64,000 bases of DNA from NCBI GenBank assembly GCA_013399115.1, contig VXAA01000632.1, positions 188,926 through 252,925 on the forward strand, written 5' to 3'. The notes under the pieces are model-generated. The model worked only from the letters and a program-made list of their open reading frames with translations. It was not told where the DNA came from and ran no database searches. The position numbers and the translations under genes were made by a program. Positions 49,401 to 61,780 of this stretch are shown piece after piece; the stretch's first letter is position 1, and the number at the start of each line of letters is the position of its first letter. This stretch comes from Anseranas semipalmata. Its lineage: Eukaryota; Chordata; Aves; Anseriformes; Anseranatidae.

Positions 49401-52400
49401 TTACTCTTTGACAACAGTAATGGTACCCCAGGTGACTAGCTCACCTCTAGGCAATCAACAGCACAGACAAGTAATGTCAGGGAGATGAAATCCAACCCAC
49501 GTGCCTCCTGCACAAAACATGCCACAGCACACTGACCTGCAAAGCAAAAGGGGAGTTTCCCACAATCTTATTAATCATAAAAGCTTATGACTGTAAGTTA
49601 AGCAGAAACGTATGTAAACATCACAGCTTTCTACAGATTATGACTGGAAGATCAAATGTGCCACCAATAGTCCAAGGACAGTTTTGCCGTCCCCTCTGGC
49701 AAAGTACCCTCACCCCCCAGAAGTGGTCCCATCACCAGTCACTGATCATAGGAAAAAAATACATATAAGAAGCTAAGAAAAACAGAAGTCAGGTGGAAAC
49801 CATGTGCTTTATTTCTCACATTAATAAAGTATTTCAAGTCATGAGTGAAGTGAACAATTTGGACTGAAAGCATCTTCCAGAGACTCTCAGCCTCACCTCA
49901 ACAGAATTAAAGCCAAGAACCCTTCCAGGCTTTTGACCACACTGAGTTTAGTATTAAAACTGTACTCAGATAAGATGCCCTTATTGGTCTGTTCTATACT
50001 TTATGTATAACATTTGTTGACTGAAAGAAGCTCAGGTCAAAACAAGTTAGACAATCCTTATTTTATCCCCACATGCTGTGGAATTTAAAGATTTTCCATC
50101 ACTGGATGGAAAAAAAAAACACCATATTGACTAACACCAAAACTTCACCATGTATTTCAACTGCATTAAAGGATTTCCTAGAGTTTGATTGGACTGAACA
50201 GTTGCATGTAGAGAACAGCTGCATCTTTGTTGCAACTGTGTACTTCTCTCAACAGCTTCCATATTCCTCACCCTCTTCATCAAGGATCACAAGGTCAATT
50301 ATCAATATGAATTTGCAGATGGACTTCTCCTGTGGAAGAGACTAATGTATTCAGCTTCCTTTCCCATCAGGCACCACATATCCACAATTCTGGTTGTAAT
50401 TTTAGCAGGCCACAATCTTGCCAATAACACCAAACCAAGATGAGTCATTTCTTAACTCCTCTCCCAGTGGTCACACTTTCATCTCTCTACTTGTTCCCTC
50501 AGTATTTGCAGCTAGTATTTTCTAGCTTTCTAGAACCTTAAGTAGATGCTTTTCTCCATCTGCAAATGATGACTTTTTTCTTTCCATGTTTCTAAGACCA
50601 CTCGCACCAACATGGAACTCCAAAACTAAGTCATTTCTATTAAAAGTCGGATTTTTTTTTTTTTTTTTGGTAGCAATGACAACAGAAAAGTTCACTGCTC
50701 TAGCTATTGTGTGTCATCTCCAGGTGCAGAGTCAGTAGAGGGAGCACAAGAGCATACAGAAAAGTACTAGCTACAAAAAGTCTTTGAACTTAATGTTCAG
50801 TCCTAATTATTAATGCTTTTTTTTTTTTCTTGCATATTACTTACCAGGGCAATATCCACCTCATCAGGTAACAAATGCATAAAGTTAGGCAACGCAATCA
50901 TAATGCTTTGAGAAAAAGCAGACTCAAAACCAAAAAGTCCAGAAAGTATAGAGCTAGAAAGCTCTCTCTAAGCAAGGAGAAAACCGTCTGTTTCTTAAAA
51001 TAGAAATCTTAATCCTAATGCTGAATAACTTCCTATTTTCATAACTGCCACAAAGTATTTCTGACCATGTTCAGTACATAACACAATAATAAATTAACAG
51101 CATTATTCATCAGGGTTAACCGAGAATTATTAGTTATGATGAGACCTTGGTCTAATTTCTGTTTATTACAGAACAGAAATAAAGACAAACTGCTTGTTCT
51201 GGATTCTGCAACCAGACAAATCTCAGCCCAAGTTCATTGAAAGTCTGCTGAAATTCTAGTTTCTCAAGAATTCTTCACATCTGGCTGATGGAAATCTCTG
51301 GATTCAGATTGAAAAAATTGAAGTGATTTTTTTTCCTTTTAAAATCAAATCTACGGAAAATTCAATTATTTTTCCTGGTTTTGTCTTGAAATCAAATATT
51401 ACACTATTTCTAAGTTAGCTTCATTTCAAATTTCAGTTTTAGTTGAACCTCAAAATAAGAAGAGGAGGACAAATCTCTCATTTATTAATGTAAATCCAGA
51501 GTAGTCACACTGAGGTTGTTGGTGTTGTTCCAGTGTTATGCCATTTTAAATGAAAACTTTCACTTGAATTTCAAGACTGAGGAAGAAAAAGTAGACTTCC
51601 ATGAATCCTTATGAACTGCTGAGCTGAACGTTCTTCTCATTGCTGTGCATAAAACTGCACATAAAGTGGGGTACAAATGCCTACTGGAGGACTCAGTGGA
51701 GCTTCATGACTAAGTATATGCAAGATGATGCTCTTCCACATCATCTCAAGTTAGTTATGTAAAACACCATTCTTTAGTCAACATTGAAAGTCCTGCAAAG
51801 ACCTAGTACTCATTATGAACAGGCTTAAAAACAGTGAAATATCCCATTGATATTTAAACTAATAGTTTTATTTTTACTTCCTCTCCAGTCAACCAATTCC
51901 TAGTAAAATAGATATGAATATTATTTTGCTTCCTACCTTATAACACATGAAGCATTGAGTGCTATGGTATAGAAGAATAATAGGAATGGAGAAGCAAGAA
52001 CATAGAAGAGAAATCAAAAAAACAAAAAGTTGGTTTCAAACATTAAGTCTAGTATGCATTAAACCTCTCCAAACTGCTCTGTAGATTCACTTGATTATTT
52101 CCTTATACACAAACCAGCTCATACCAAAAGTCCTGGAAAAGATATTAAAAAAATGTTCTTAGTCTTCCCAGCTCTGAAGGATTTTAACCTCGCTACTGAA
52201 TACATTATCAAAACATTTATTCCTTCCACTCTTAATAGATCATCACAGAATCTGAGCCCAAATACGAGAACTCAAGTATAGGTCTCCTATTAAAGTCCAA
52301 CCAAACATTCAAAAGAAAAGAAAAAAGAAGTAATAAATCTCCTGGAGTATTTGAATACCTTGGCATTCTCAAAGACCACAGAAGTCCCTAGCAGTATTCC

Positions 52401-53747
52401 CCAGATTACATCTTTTTTTCATTCATGAATCATTTTCTTTTGCTGTCTAGTTCCCATCTCATGTGAGCTGAGACTAATATTTTCTTATCTAAATTCAAAT
52501 ATTTATTGGTATATATCCAGCAAGCATGAATCCACCAAACTGTCATTAAAGCACTATATTTCTTGCCCTTGTTTAAAGCAGGGACCCTTTCTGAAAGGTC
52601 AATATGCATAAACAGTGCATTTGTTGGCTTCCGATTAACTTGATATCACATCTGTACAGCTGCAAGTTATTCATGTAATAGCTAAACTTTGCAAAATCAA
52701 GCTTATTATATACATCATATGGGTTATATAAGAAACAACAACAACACTACCTTGTCACATCCAGGTTATTACTTTTAAGTCAAGATTCCTGTGAGGTTAG
52801 TCATTATTTTTGGTCCTGGTGGAGATTTGTATCTACAACTATGAGATGCAGAAATGATTCAGGATTATATGTACTTTTGACTTTCTCTATGTCACAGAGA
52901 GAGACTAGCACCTGCATGAAACTGACTTTCTGAAGTGAATACCTAAGAGTTTTCTCAAAAAATAAACCCCTCTCAGAGTCCAATTAACACCCAAAATTTG
53001 AGACTCAAAGTGATGTAAAATATTTTTTATATGTGGATAAGTGGTTTACATACCAAGTGAAAGCAGAGGAATCTTTATCAATAATTACCTACACTAAACA
53101 ATATTTCACATTAAAAGAACCAGGTAATTACTAATTCTGAGTTACGGAATATTTTGAAAAAACACCTCTGTGTACAGAACAAACGTCAGTGTCATTTTTA
53201 CATGCCATAAACTAATATCAAGCTACAGTATGTTTGAAAATATTAAACATTAGCCAAGAACATTGAAGCATCATTGATTATAGCAATATCAAAGTACACG
53301 ATGCTTTTGTAAAATACATGAAAAATGGCACTAATAAAAGATACAGCTAATCTAACTTTATGGCGACTCAGGGAAATGCACAATGCTGTACTACTGTACT
53401 GTCAGGTAATCTACTTCCTCTTTAAATAAATCTAAATATTAAGTCTAGAAAGGATCAACCTGAGAAAAATGCTAAAATATAACTGCTAAAGTTAACACTT
53501 ACTTAATACTTGCTTTTCTACAAGACTTAAAATGAAAAGGCTTTCCAACTATTATAACATGTACAGTCTTAATCTACATTTCAATAAGATATTTAAAGGC
53601 AATGCTGAAACTGTCAAGGACCCTTTCTTAAGCCTGAGAGAGACCTACAAAGGAATGCTGACAATTTCGTTTTCTGTGACACAGAAGTATTATTTTATCA
53701 AGAAAATATTATTATATTCATATTCATTTTAGCACTTTCTCTTTACA
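43500..53747. other. Unannotated AT-rich DNA, about 10 kb
   Basis: I found no gene, RNA gene or clear transposon in this long stretch. It contains scattered homopolymers, for example T-runs near 47912, 50652 and 50818. An 8-base inverted pair lies at 51723-51746 (AGATGATG/CATCATCT, loop of 8). The word GGGTTCAATCCCC near 45980 resembles a tRNA/SINE B box but has no tRNA around it. Confidence 0.5.
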
Positions 53748-53816
53748 GGCTCTTTGCAAACCCCAGATGTGTTTGGTGGCACAAATGTTATAGTAACATT
53801 TGTGTTGTCAAGAGCC
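53748..53816. repeat. Nested inverted repeat, MITE- or hairpin-like
   Basis: The inner arms CACAAATGTTA (53780-53790) and TAACATTTGTG (53794-53804) are perfect 11-base complements around TAG. The outer arms GGCTCTT (53748-53754) and AAGAGCC (53810-53816) are also perfect complements. The left side has about 25 bases between inner and outer arm and the right side only 5, so one arm has gained or lost sequence. G-T pairs just outside the inner stem would extend it in RNA. A decayed palindromic DNA transposon or a transcribed hairpin are both possible. Confidence 0.75.
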
Positions 53817-56299
53817 CTTACAATAAAGGTAGATGAAGAGATCAGCATAAACGTACATTCTTCTGACAGAAAGGCTAAAAATGAAACTAGAATGAAATTT
53901 CTCAATGAGATACCTGTAAAAATACTCTAAGAATAAAAGAATAGGTTGAATGATACTAACAGCCACAGAAATAGAGGGTTTTTAAAGTATATCTTTGTTA
54001 GTTTACATACCTATTGTTAACATTAAATTCCTTTATGCTAAATACACTTTTTGCATTTTCTTTTTTTTTTTTTTTAATCTTGGTTATAGATGCTTTAAAT
54101 ATAGCATGCCAAGCACCTTGTTAAATTAACTCTTTCATTAATAATGTGGGTCCAGTTAAAAAAGCTTTTATTCTTGTGTGAATGTATACATACAGACCAT
54201 AAACAGTTTCTAATTAGTCACATGTGGATTCAAATGCAGACTTGTATGCTATAAACCAACATTGAAGTGTATAAGAAACTGTCAGTCAGATCAAAAGTCA
54301 ATCCAAAATCATCCCATTTGCAGAGCTGAGATGCTGTCACAGTTAGTTAGCCATAAATGTTTAAAACAGCAACCAAACTTTTATTCTAATTGAGCATGAG
54401 TTGAAAGGCTGCACACTTTGATGTCTTCGCTTTTATCATTTGTATATAGCTTAAAACAGCAGATTTTTTTTCCTTCTCTTAGAAATAGGAGACATTACTT
54501 CTTATTGAAAATATACAGGTAGGCCAAGCTGTATTTGTGGAGCCAATGTATGGTTTTCAATCATGCATGTAATCACTTACAGCAATAGTCCTCAAACGTG
54601 CAATTACAGTAGTTTCTCATTACTATTTAACCTCTACTTCCTGTCAATTGTTGACCAAATCTTTAAAAAAAACGCATCTTCAGAATATTATCTGGAATGA
54701 GATCCTACATCTCTTAGGGAAACTGATCCTGAGGACTTCAACAGTATCGTCATTTTCAATCCTTTAATTTTTTCAGGAGGGGAGAGGGCAGTGGAATCTA
54801 CTTTCAGGAAGCATATTTGAGCAGATGCCTACAATCTGAGAATATGTTAACTGAAACTTGAGAAGCAGCAACGAAAAGTCCAGATTTAATCTTATTATAG
54901 AAACACTGTTAAACAAGGGAAAAAAACAACAAAACAGAAAATGCTGGTCAGATGGTGCAAATGAACCAAAGGAGCCCCTCACCATGGTTTAAAGTGGAGC
55001 ATGAGTACAGTCAATAAAGTGTGGCTCAGACCACCCCTCCTCTTTTGGAGGAGAAAAACTCTGGCAAAAAGAAGTTTGCTATGTAATATTCCCACCTCTG
55101 CCTTCACTGTGGCGTAGTAGGATCTAACCAAAAACCCACAAAAACTGTCTTATCTTCAATAGACACTACAGCATTCCTCAAACCCATTGCCTGTCTAACA
55201 GCCTTTCCCTACTCTGCATAACTCAGGGGTTAAGCTTAAGGCTGCTATTTATAGGCTGAGGTTGGGCAATATCCCTACACTTGCATCATCTGCCAATAAG
55301 ACAATGCTGGACCTGTACCTACGCATACAGACCTGGATTCATTTCTCTACTGGTAGCATGCAAGCCTCTATCACAAACTGCCAACACCTACATGCTCATG
55401 AAGAGAAAGGGAGGTGAAGGGCAGCAAGGAGACCATGCTCCTCCATGATGTCTGCTGTCTCCTCCGTCCCTGTAGTGAACAGCTCCTTCATGGTCAGCAT
55501 CTACAGACAGCTCAGTGCTCACATGCACACAGCTGTCTCCCTCCCACACATAGGTATCACAATTTTAGCCTTGTTGTAGTTGCATCTGTTGGAACAAGCC
55601 CACACAGATAAATTCACTGGGAGCTACCCATGGCCAAGTGGCTTTAATTATCATTGAATAACAGCAACAGGACAGAGAAGCTGGCTAACGAGCCACACCT
55701 CTTGTGAACTGGCTGCTCATACTTTCTGCAGCACTGTCTAGCCTGCTGTAACATCACACCCCTGGGCATGGCACTGCAAAGGCCATCCCTGAGGACAGCC
55801 ATCCTCCTCCTCCCTCTGTGAAAGTTCCTGCTCCCCAAGAAATTCACCACTCTTGTGGTTCAGCATTTGTTTAAACCCCAGCTCTTTCTCCTGAGCCAAC
55901 TTTCCTACATAGCACTAACAGGAATTTATTGCAACCTGAGAAAACCACTTCAGCATCCTTCTCTGTGAAAGAAGGGAGAGGAAGCAGTGAATGAGCTAGC
56001 CTTCATTCTTCATGGAAGGCACTTGACAATGCAACAGCTTCTCTTTACAAAGATTACTATAAAGTCTCTATGAACCCAAAGGTTGTAGTTAAGACCAAGA
56101 AATCTTGATGTCAGGGACTGTACAAAAACACACCAAGGCACAAATTCAAGTTTCAAGTTCCTAACAAAATATTCAAAAGGAATGAGAAAATTATGACATT
56201 TTCCAGATAAAGAACAGAGAAAAGAGACTGATTTTGTTCTCACCTTTTTAATTTAAGCAATAGTGTAACCTCATTGTTTCCAACATGAGATAACCTTTG
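53817..56299. other. Unannotated DNA
   Basis: No gene is recognised. A T-run lies near 54060-54075. The part from about 55020 to 55830 is GC-richer, with short frames on both strands and no domains. Confidence 0.5.
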
Positions 56300-56350
56300 A
56301 TGGTTTGTCCAAGGACACCCCAGATATCTGTGGCAAAGCTGGGAACTCCA
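56300..56350 (-). repeat. MIR-like SINE relic
   Basis: On the plus strand TTGTCCAAGGACACCC is followed by GTGGCAAAGCTGGGA. These correspond to the MIR complement TTGCCCAAGGTCACAC and GTGGCAGAGCCGGGA in the right order and nearly the right spacing. The element is therefore on the minus strand. Only about 50 bp can be aligned by eye. Confidence 0.55.
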
Positions 56351-57936
56351 CACAGCCAGGGGTTCATTCATAACACCATCCTAATACCCATGAACAGTCA
56401 GCCAAAAGGTGATTAGAGAGAAAGTATCCTCAGACATTCACATTGAAATAGTGCCCAGCATATTCCCTCCAGAGATACTGTGTCTGGGATTTCTGCTCTC
56501 CCTGCCTCGCTGGAGAAGATGCCAGATGTACTGGGCACGCAGTGGCAGTGGGGAAGGTAGTTGTTCATACAACTTAGCTGCAGTTTGAAATTTAAAAAAG
56601 GCTGCAGGATCGGTGGGAACAGGGTATCTAGCAGTGATTGTGGCCATTATTTTTCTCTTTTATACTGATACCTTTTAAACTATGCTTGAGATCTTTGTTG
56701 TTGTTGTCTAGTACCCTGTGGCACTGGCCTGGTGTGATGAGACTTCAGCAAGATACAGCACATAAAAGCATACACTGCAAGTGTGACAAATTGCAATGAC
56801 AAGGTTGGGTTGGAGGTAACTTGTGAATGATCTAGTGAATTGAAAATGCCTGCGTGCTCTGCCTAGTAGCAGTGAAAAGAGAATATGGGCAGTGCCAGTT
56901 GCGTGCTGCAGGCAGGAGCCTTGCTGAGAACACAGGAGAAACACACCATACCTTATTAACACGCCCAGCTTCTCAACGAGCTCTTTAGAAAACAAATATA
57001 TAGCATCAGCAATCAACCATATTATTATTAATAATGCAGTTAAAATGTGTGGAGGAGGTGAATTTGGTATGAATCCAGCATCTGAATTATGTACTATTAA
57101 AATGAAAATCTCTGCTTAGGTACCCAGAGAACACAGACATTGCTATAAAAACCCAATACACAGCATACAAAGGCATGCAACTAACTAAAACCCATCTCAA
57201 GTCATGAATAAAAACAATGCAATAATTTTTTGCACTCTGGAGCATCTTTCATCCATGGTTCAAAAATCATTCTGCACACATTCCCTGGTAAATACAGCAA
57301 CTTAGCAAGATAAATGAGGAGCAGTATCCTGGTTTTCAGGATGGGAAACCAAGTCAAAAATAATCCAGCATCTGAACACCAGTGAAATAGTATTAATCAG
57401 AGTACATTATAAAATGTCGTATCAGGCTAGTATGCCAGATTAGTGTACCCTTTGGGAAAGCTGTGCATCTCTTTGGTTCCTGTCCTCCTGAAGAGGAATG
57501 CTGAAGTCCCTTACCTCTCCCTAAGCCAACAAAGTGGTAGATGTTGAGCTATCATATACACTCTTCCATTATATATCTTTCATTTTATCTTCACCACTTT
57601 ATCCTTTTCTTTATCTGCATAAACCTACAAGAGTAACACTGTACAGCATCTGTGATTAGACACATCCCAGCTAGTTTAAATCAAAGCTTAAATTATCATC
57701 ATAGACCTCGATGACACAGTGTGATAGACACCTAAATTCACAGAAAAGCACACAACTTTTCTTACGACGGTTAAATCCCTACAAATTTAGTCAAAATTTA
57801 TAAGCTAAAGCACAAATACAGTCACGGTGCTCCACTGTTTGCCCCAAAATTTTAAGTTACAACAGCATGGTATAATATAAGGCTTACACGTTACTACCTT
57901 TATAACTCACATAGATCTTTTCTTTATAGTGTGGCA
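56351..57936. other. Unannotated DNA
   Basis: No gene is recognised. A minus-strand frame of 102 codons at 56708-57016 has no domain that I can name and no supporting context. Confidence 0.5.
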
Positions 57937-58162
57937 TAGAATCACAGAATATCCTGAGTTGGAAGGGATCCACAAAGATTATGGAGTCCAACTCCTGGGT
58001 CTGCACAGGACCACCTAAAAATTAAACCCTATGTCTGAGTGTTGTCCAAATGCTTCTTGAACTCTGTCAGGCTCAGTGCCGTGACCACTGCCCTAGGGAG
58101 CCTGTTCCAGTGTTTAACCACCTTCTCAGTGAAGAACCTTTTCCTAATATTTGATTTTTAAC
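57937..58162 (-). mobile_element. CR1 LINE, 5'-truncated 3' end
   Basis: The plus strand begins ATAGAATCACAGAATATCC, the complement of the CR1 tail. It continues with GAGTTGGAAGGGATCCACAA and GGAGTCCAACTCCTGG, then GGGAGCCTGTTCCAGTG and CAGTGAAGAACCTTTTCC. These are all standard words of avian CR1 3' ends read in reverse. About 225 bp remain, and similarity stops near 58160. It keeps a good tail, so it may be younger than the copy at 8141. Confidence 0.94.
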
Positions 58163-58823
58163 TTATTGCACCACTGCAATACTTCAGATATTTTTCAATA
58201 AATATCAAAGTATAAAAATGAGAAATCGAAAATTTCTTTTGACAAGCTTTCCCTGGAAAACAGAGTACTGCAACTCCAAGGAAGATCTGGTATTTAACAA
58301 CAACCTAGTTTCCTGTTTGTGTGTTATATGTTCCCAAAGTTATTCAACACCTTTACATTCCTTCCACCCAACAACCAATATGACAGTATCCTTCTTAAAA
58401 CTTAAATACTATAGCTTTTCCTCTAACCACTACTGTGGATTATTTCCAGACATTATCATAACAACTCACTGTAGACTGGAAGCTTCAATGTACTTTACCC
58501 CTAGTCTTTTTTCCACTGTTGCTGATAACCTCATCCAAATATGGGATGTACCTTTGCTTGTGAAAACCAGTGTTTCATTAACTCTGCTCGGGTTTTTATA
58601 ATGAATACATGAGAAGCAAGTCTACTCATTTTCAACATTAAATATGTTGTTTAAAATCTGTTTTGAATACTATTCACCTAAAACTTGTAATTTGTAAATG
58701 ATGGCCAAATAATTATTCCATAGAGTGGTTGCCCTTAAAAACACTATAATAGTTACCAAACAGTTATTGCTGTTTTTTTCCTTGATCTAGAGTGAAATTT
58801 TGTACTTCATGATAAATTAGAGG
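58163..58823. other. Unannotated AT-rich DNA
   Basis: A plus-strand frame of 127 codons (58218-58601) begins just after the CR1 copy. It shows no recognisable domain and no splice-site or codon pattern that I would trust, so I treat it as chance. Confidence 0.5.
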
Positions 58824-58890
58824 AAAAAAAAANNNNNNNNNNNNNNNNNNNNNNNNNNNNNNNNNNNNNNNNNNNNNNNNNNAAAAAAAA
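58824..58890. other. Assembly gap inside a poly(A) run
   Basis: Nine A (58824-58832), 50 N (58833-58882), then eight A (58883-58890). This is consistent with one long A homopolymer that was not read through. Confidence 0.9.
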
Positions 58891-61739
58891 CAACTTGGAG
58901 CTCTTTATTTCTTGAGGTACTTTAAGACAAGCAGCTTTCTTTTTCCATGTGCAGTTTACATTTCCTTCCTTCCCTGTCATGGAACGTGGGGCCCTCATCT
59001 TCACATAGACATTTTTGCGGGAGCAAAATATGCAGTTCTGTATCACATTGATACTTCAGCTAGGTATTCACTTTCCACACAGCTTGACTAACAGAGAAGA
59101 GAGCATTGTGGACACTAACCAAAGGAAGTGTAAAGAATTTAAATTCGTTGCCCTGGGTGGATAATGTTCTGAAGGCTACAACAGCCTTAGTCTTATTTTC
59201 CATGTTAGGTCTAAATGGTCAGTAGTGACAAATGGAAGTAGAGTCAAAAAATATCTATTATCACTGAAGAATAAGATCTGCAACTGAGCATCACACCCTT
59301 CTTTACAGGAGGGGATGCACCTTTCAGAGGCTCCAGAAGCATCTTACCACATGCATCACTCTGTTTTAGTTTGCTCAAGGTGCACAGTGTATTTGGCCAG
59401 GTCATCAGCTGAAACAACAGACCTACATTTCTGAACAAGGGTGCTACATCCCACAAAAAAAATGGTTTGATTTGGGAAATAAACAGAAAGTGAATGGGAC
59501 TGCACAGAACGAAAAACAAGAAAGTGTGAAATCTTTCATTTACTTCTCCAGCAGAAACCACCTACAACAACCTTCAAGATCAGAAGACAGTACCAAGGCC
59601 AGAATATCAATCCCTTTGATTATCTGGGTAGTAGTTACCCAGCTGGAAGAAATACATTCTATTTTTTGAGGAAAGACAAAACAAAGAAAAAAAAAAACAT
59701 TCTTCCAATATTCCTAGAGCTGACTGAATCTAATGTAAGTACATATATTTTTTTCTTTAACATAGTTCAAATTGACCTAAATAAATCACTGATTTACTGT
59801 TTCCCAAATCTAAACCTTTACAGATTTCTAGATTTATCTAGACTTTTTTTTTAATCCAACCCGTCCCTATGGGGGTAAACCCTCCCATTTATTCAAAAAA
59901 TTCTGACTTATAAATTGCTGCAAAACCAACAGTATTTGTTTCCACCTCTTTGTTATTATAAGCCAAGATCTCATTCCTGTTGATTAATGATGCTAACCAA
60001 TGGCCACTGACATCTGATTACCATCAAGAATGTGCTTTCTCTATTAAAAAATTGGCTAATACTTTAACAGAAACATTATTCAGAAGTTATACTCCCATAT
60101 CTTAAAATTCAAAGTATTCTGTCAGGCTGAAAGTGAGAGAAAAACATGTTTTTCCCCCCTTTGCTTTTCATATAGCTGATGAAAAGAAAAATGTTCCCAG
60201 TTTTGCTGTGCATTTTGCTGTAAATTTGTCACACATCTCTAATCATTTCCACTAAATGTGGTTACTAGCTTCAGTGACAGTTTTGTTGGGAGGAAATCAC
60301 AATCCTTAAAAAAAGTGCACATTTTTATTAGTTTCTTTTTGAAAATTGTTATCATTGCTGCAAATATGTCTCCATTGGAGAAGTGGAACACTAAGGAAGC
60401 CATCGCAAGGAGGAGGATGTGAGGCATCTTATCACAGCAACGAGTGGGAGTGCATTTCCTTGTAGTTGCTGTAATAGTAGTGGTAATTTTTTACTAAAAA
60501 GCCATAATGATAACATCTAGGAAATGGCACAGTGCTCCCTGAAAAGTAACATGAATATTCCAGAGCTGGATGATAACCAGCTGCAAACAAATTAATTCAT
60601 AAAAATTATATAGCTACACTTTGCATTGCTTTAAAGATAAATAGGTGAAGGAAGCTTCAAAACAGGATTTTTGAGCTGGCTTCCCCCCCCCCNCGAAGAA
60701 GGAAGATCTTAGCAAAGGGGAAACTCCAGAACTGCCATTCCAAGTGTTTTGTTTTTCAAAATGTATTTGATTGAGGACAAAAGGAAGATGAGGAAAGTCT
60801 AACTGGAGTTTTCAAGTAAAAAGGGATGACTGAGAGGACAGAATTTTGGTTGAAGGTTTCCGTTACATGCTGTACATAAAGTCTCCAGGCAGAACGAGCC
60901 AAAATGCTGAACTCGATCAATGCCATTCATTCAAAAGCCAGAATGTGACAGTGAGAGACTGTGGGAAGCAGCCTAACACAAATGGAAAATTTGCAAGTGA
61001 AGAACTATAATAATCGTCTCCCATAACAATCAGGTCAGGTTTCGAGCTCCCCCCATGCTGGGTACAGTTTAGCTGGCACATTTTGTTCAGGATACTTCAG
61101 AGAAGGACTAGAAATTTGCTGCTATGATAAATAGGTTAGGTTACTCAGACTAAAGCGTGGACAAACAGCAGCAAGAGTCTCAGTGAACTCCACTGACTGT
61201 CCCATATCTAGGAAAGAACTTGGACAGGTATAGAAAATGTCTTTTAATTACTTCCACAGCTGCTGCAAATCAGAAGTCTGCTGTTGAATTCAGTATAGTG
61301 TAGCAATTCCCCAGCTGGGAAGATCAACTCTTACACTCCCCAGGCACATGCCTCTGTGCAACAGAACAGATCTATCACAGGCCTTCAGCATCCTTGTATC
61401 AAGGGCAGAAGACCTAAGGTTCAACCACCCCAGCAGGTTACCACGCCAACTAGATTCAAGTTTACTACAGGTTAGCTATCCATCCCTGCAGTAGCAGCCC
61501 AGGTGCACCTCTTACCATGGTCTGTAGCAGCTGATCCCACTTTCAGGGACCTACCACAGAAAGGTTAAAATTTTTCAGGTTCACTTGCTAGCCCACCTTA
61601 ATCTAAGAAGTTTACATTGCCAAAACCTTTACAGTTCCTACTACCACATGCCTCCTTCCCTAGCCAAAGCTCAGCAACAGAAATACTTATTATCACAAAC
61701 TCACAGTTTCAACTACTCAGATTCATTCCCTTGGTATCA
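58891..61739. other. Unannotated AT-rich DNA
   Basis: No gene is recognised. The 105-codon minus-strand frame at 59244-59561 has no domain. A C homopolymer with an ambiguous base lies at 60683-60693. Confidence 0.5.
60683..60693 (+). repeat. Poly(C) run ending in an ambiguous base
   Basis: Ten C are followed by a single N at 60693, so the length or the next base was uncertain in the assembly. Confidence 0.85.
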
Positions 61740-61780
61740 ACCAGCTCTTGGACTAGTTGATCTCTACTGAAAAAGTCCAT
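61740..61780 (+). mobile_element. Probable CR1-type tail relic
   Basis: TTGGACTAGTTGATCTCT (61748-61765) matches the CR1-type 3' consensus TTGGACTAGATGATCTCT at 17 of 18 positions. The expected AGGTCCCTTCC that should follow is poorly preserved, and no tail repeat remains. A SINE that shares this 3' end is the alternative. Confidence 0.5.

Noticed and set aside
51723..51746. AGATGATG/CATCATCT inverted pair as an RNA hairpin
   Set aside because: The 8-base arms with an 8-base loop are simple in sequence and plausible by chance in a window this size.
54575..54610. hAT-like terminal word near CAGCAATAGTCCTCAAAC
   Set aside because: Too short and imperfect; I found no matching inverted end or 8-bp target duplication.
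58218..58601. 127-codon plus-strand open frame
   Set aside because: No recognisable domain, unusual composition, and a start immediately after a CR1 fragment; best read as chance in AT-rich DNA.
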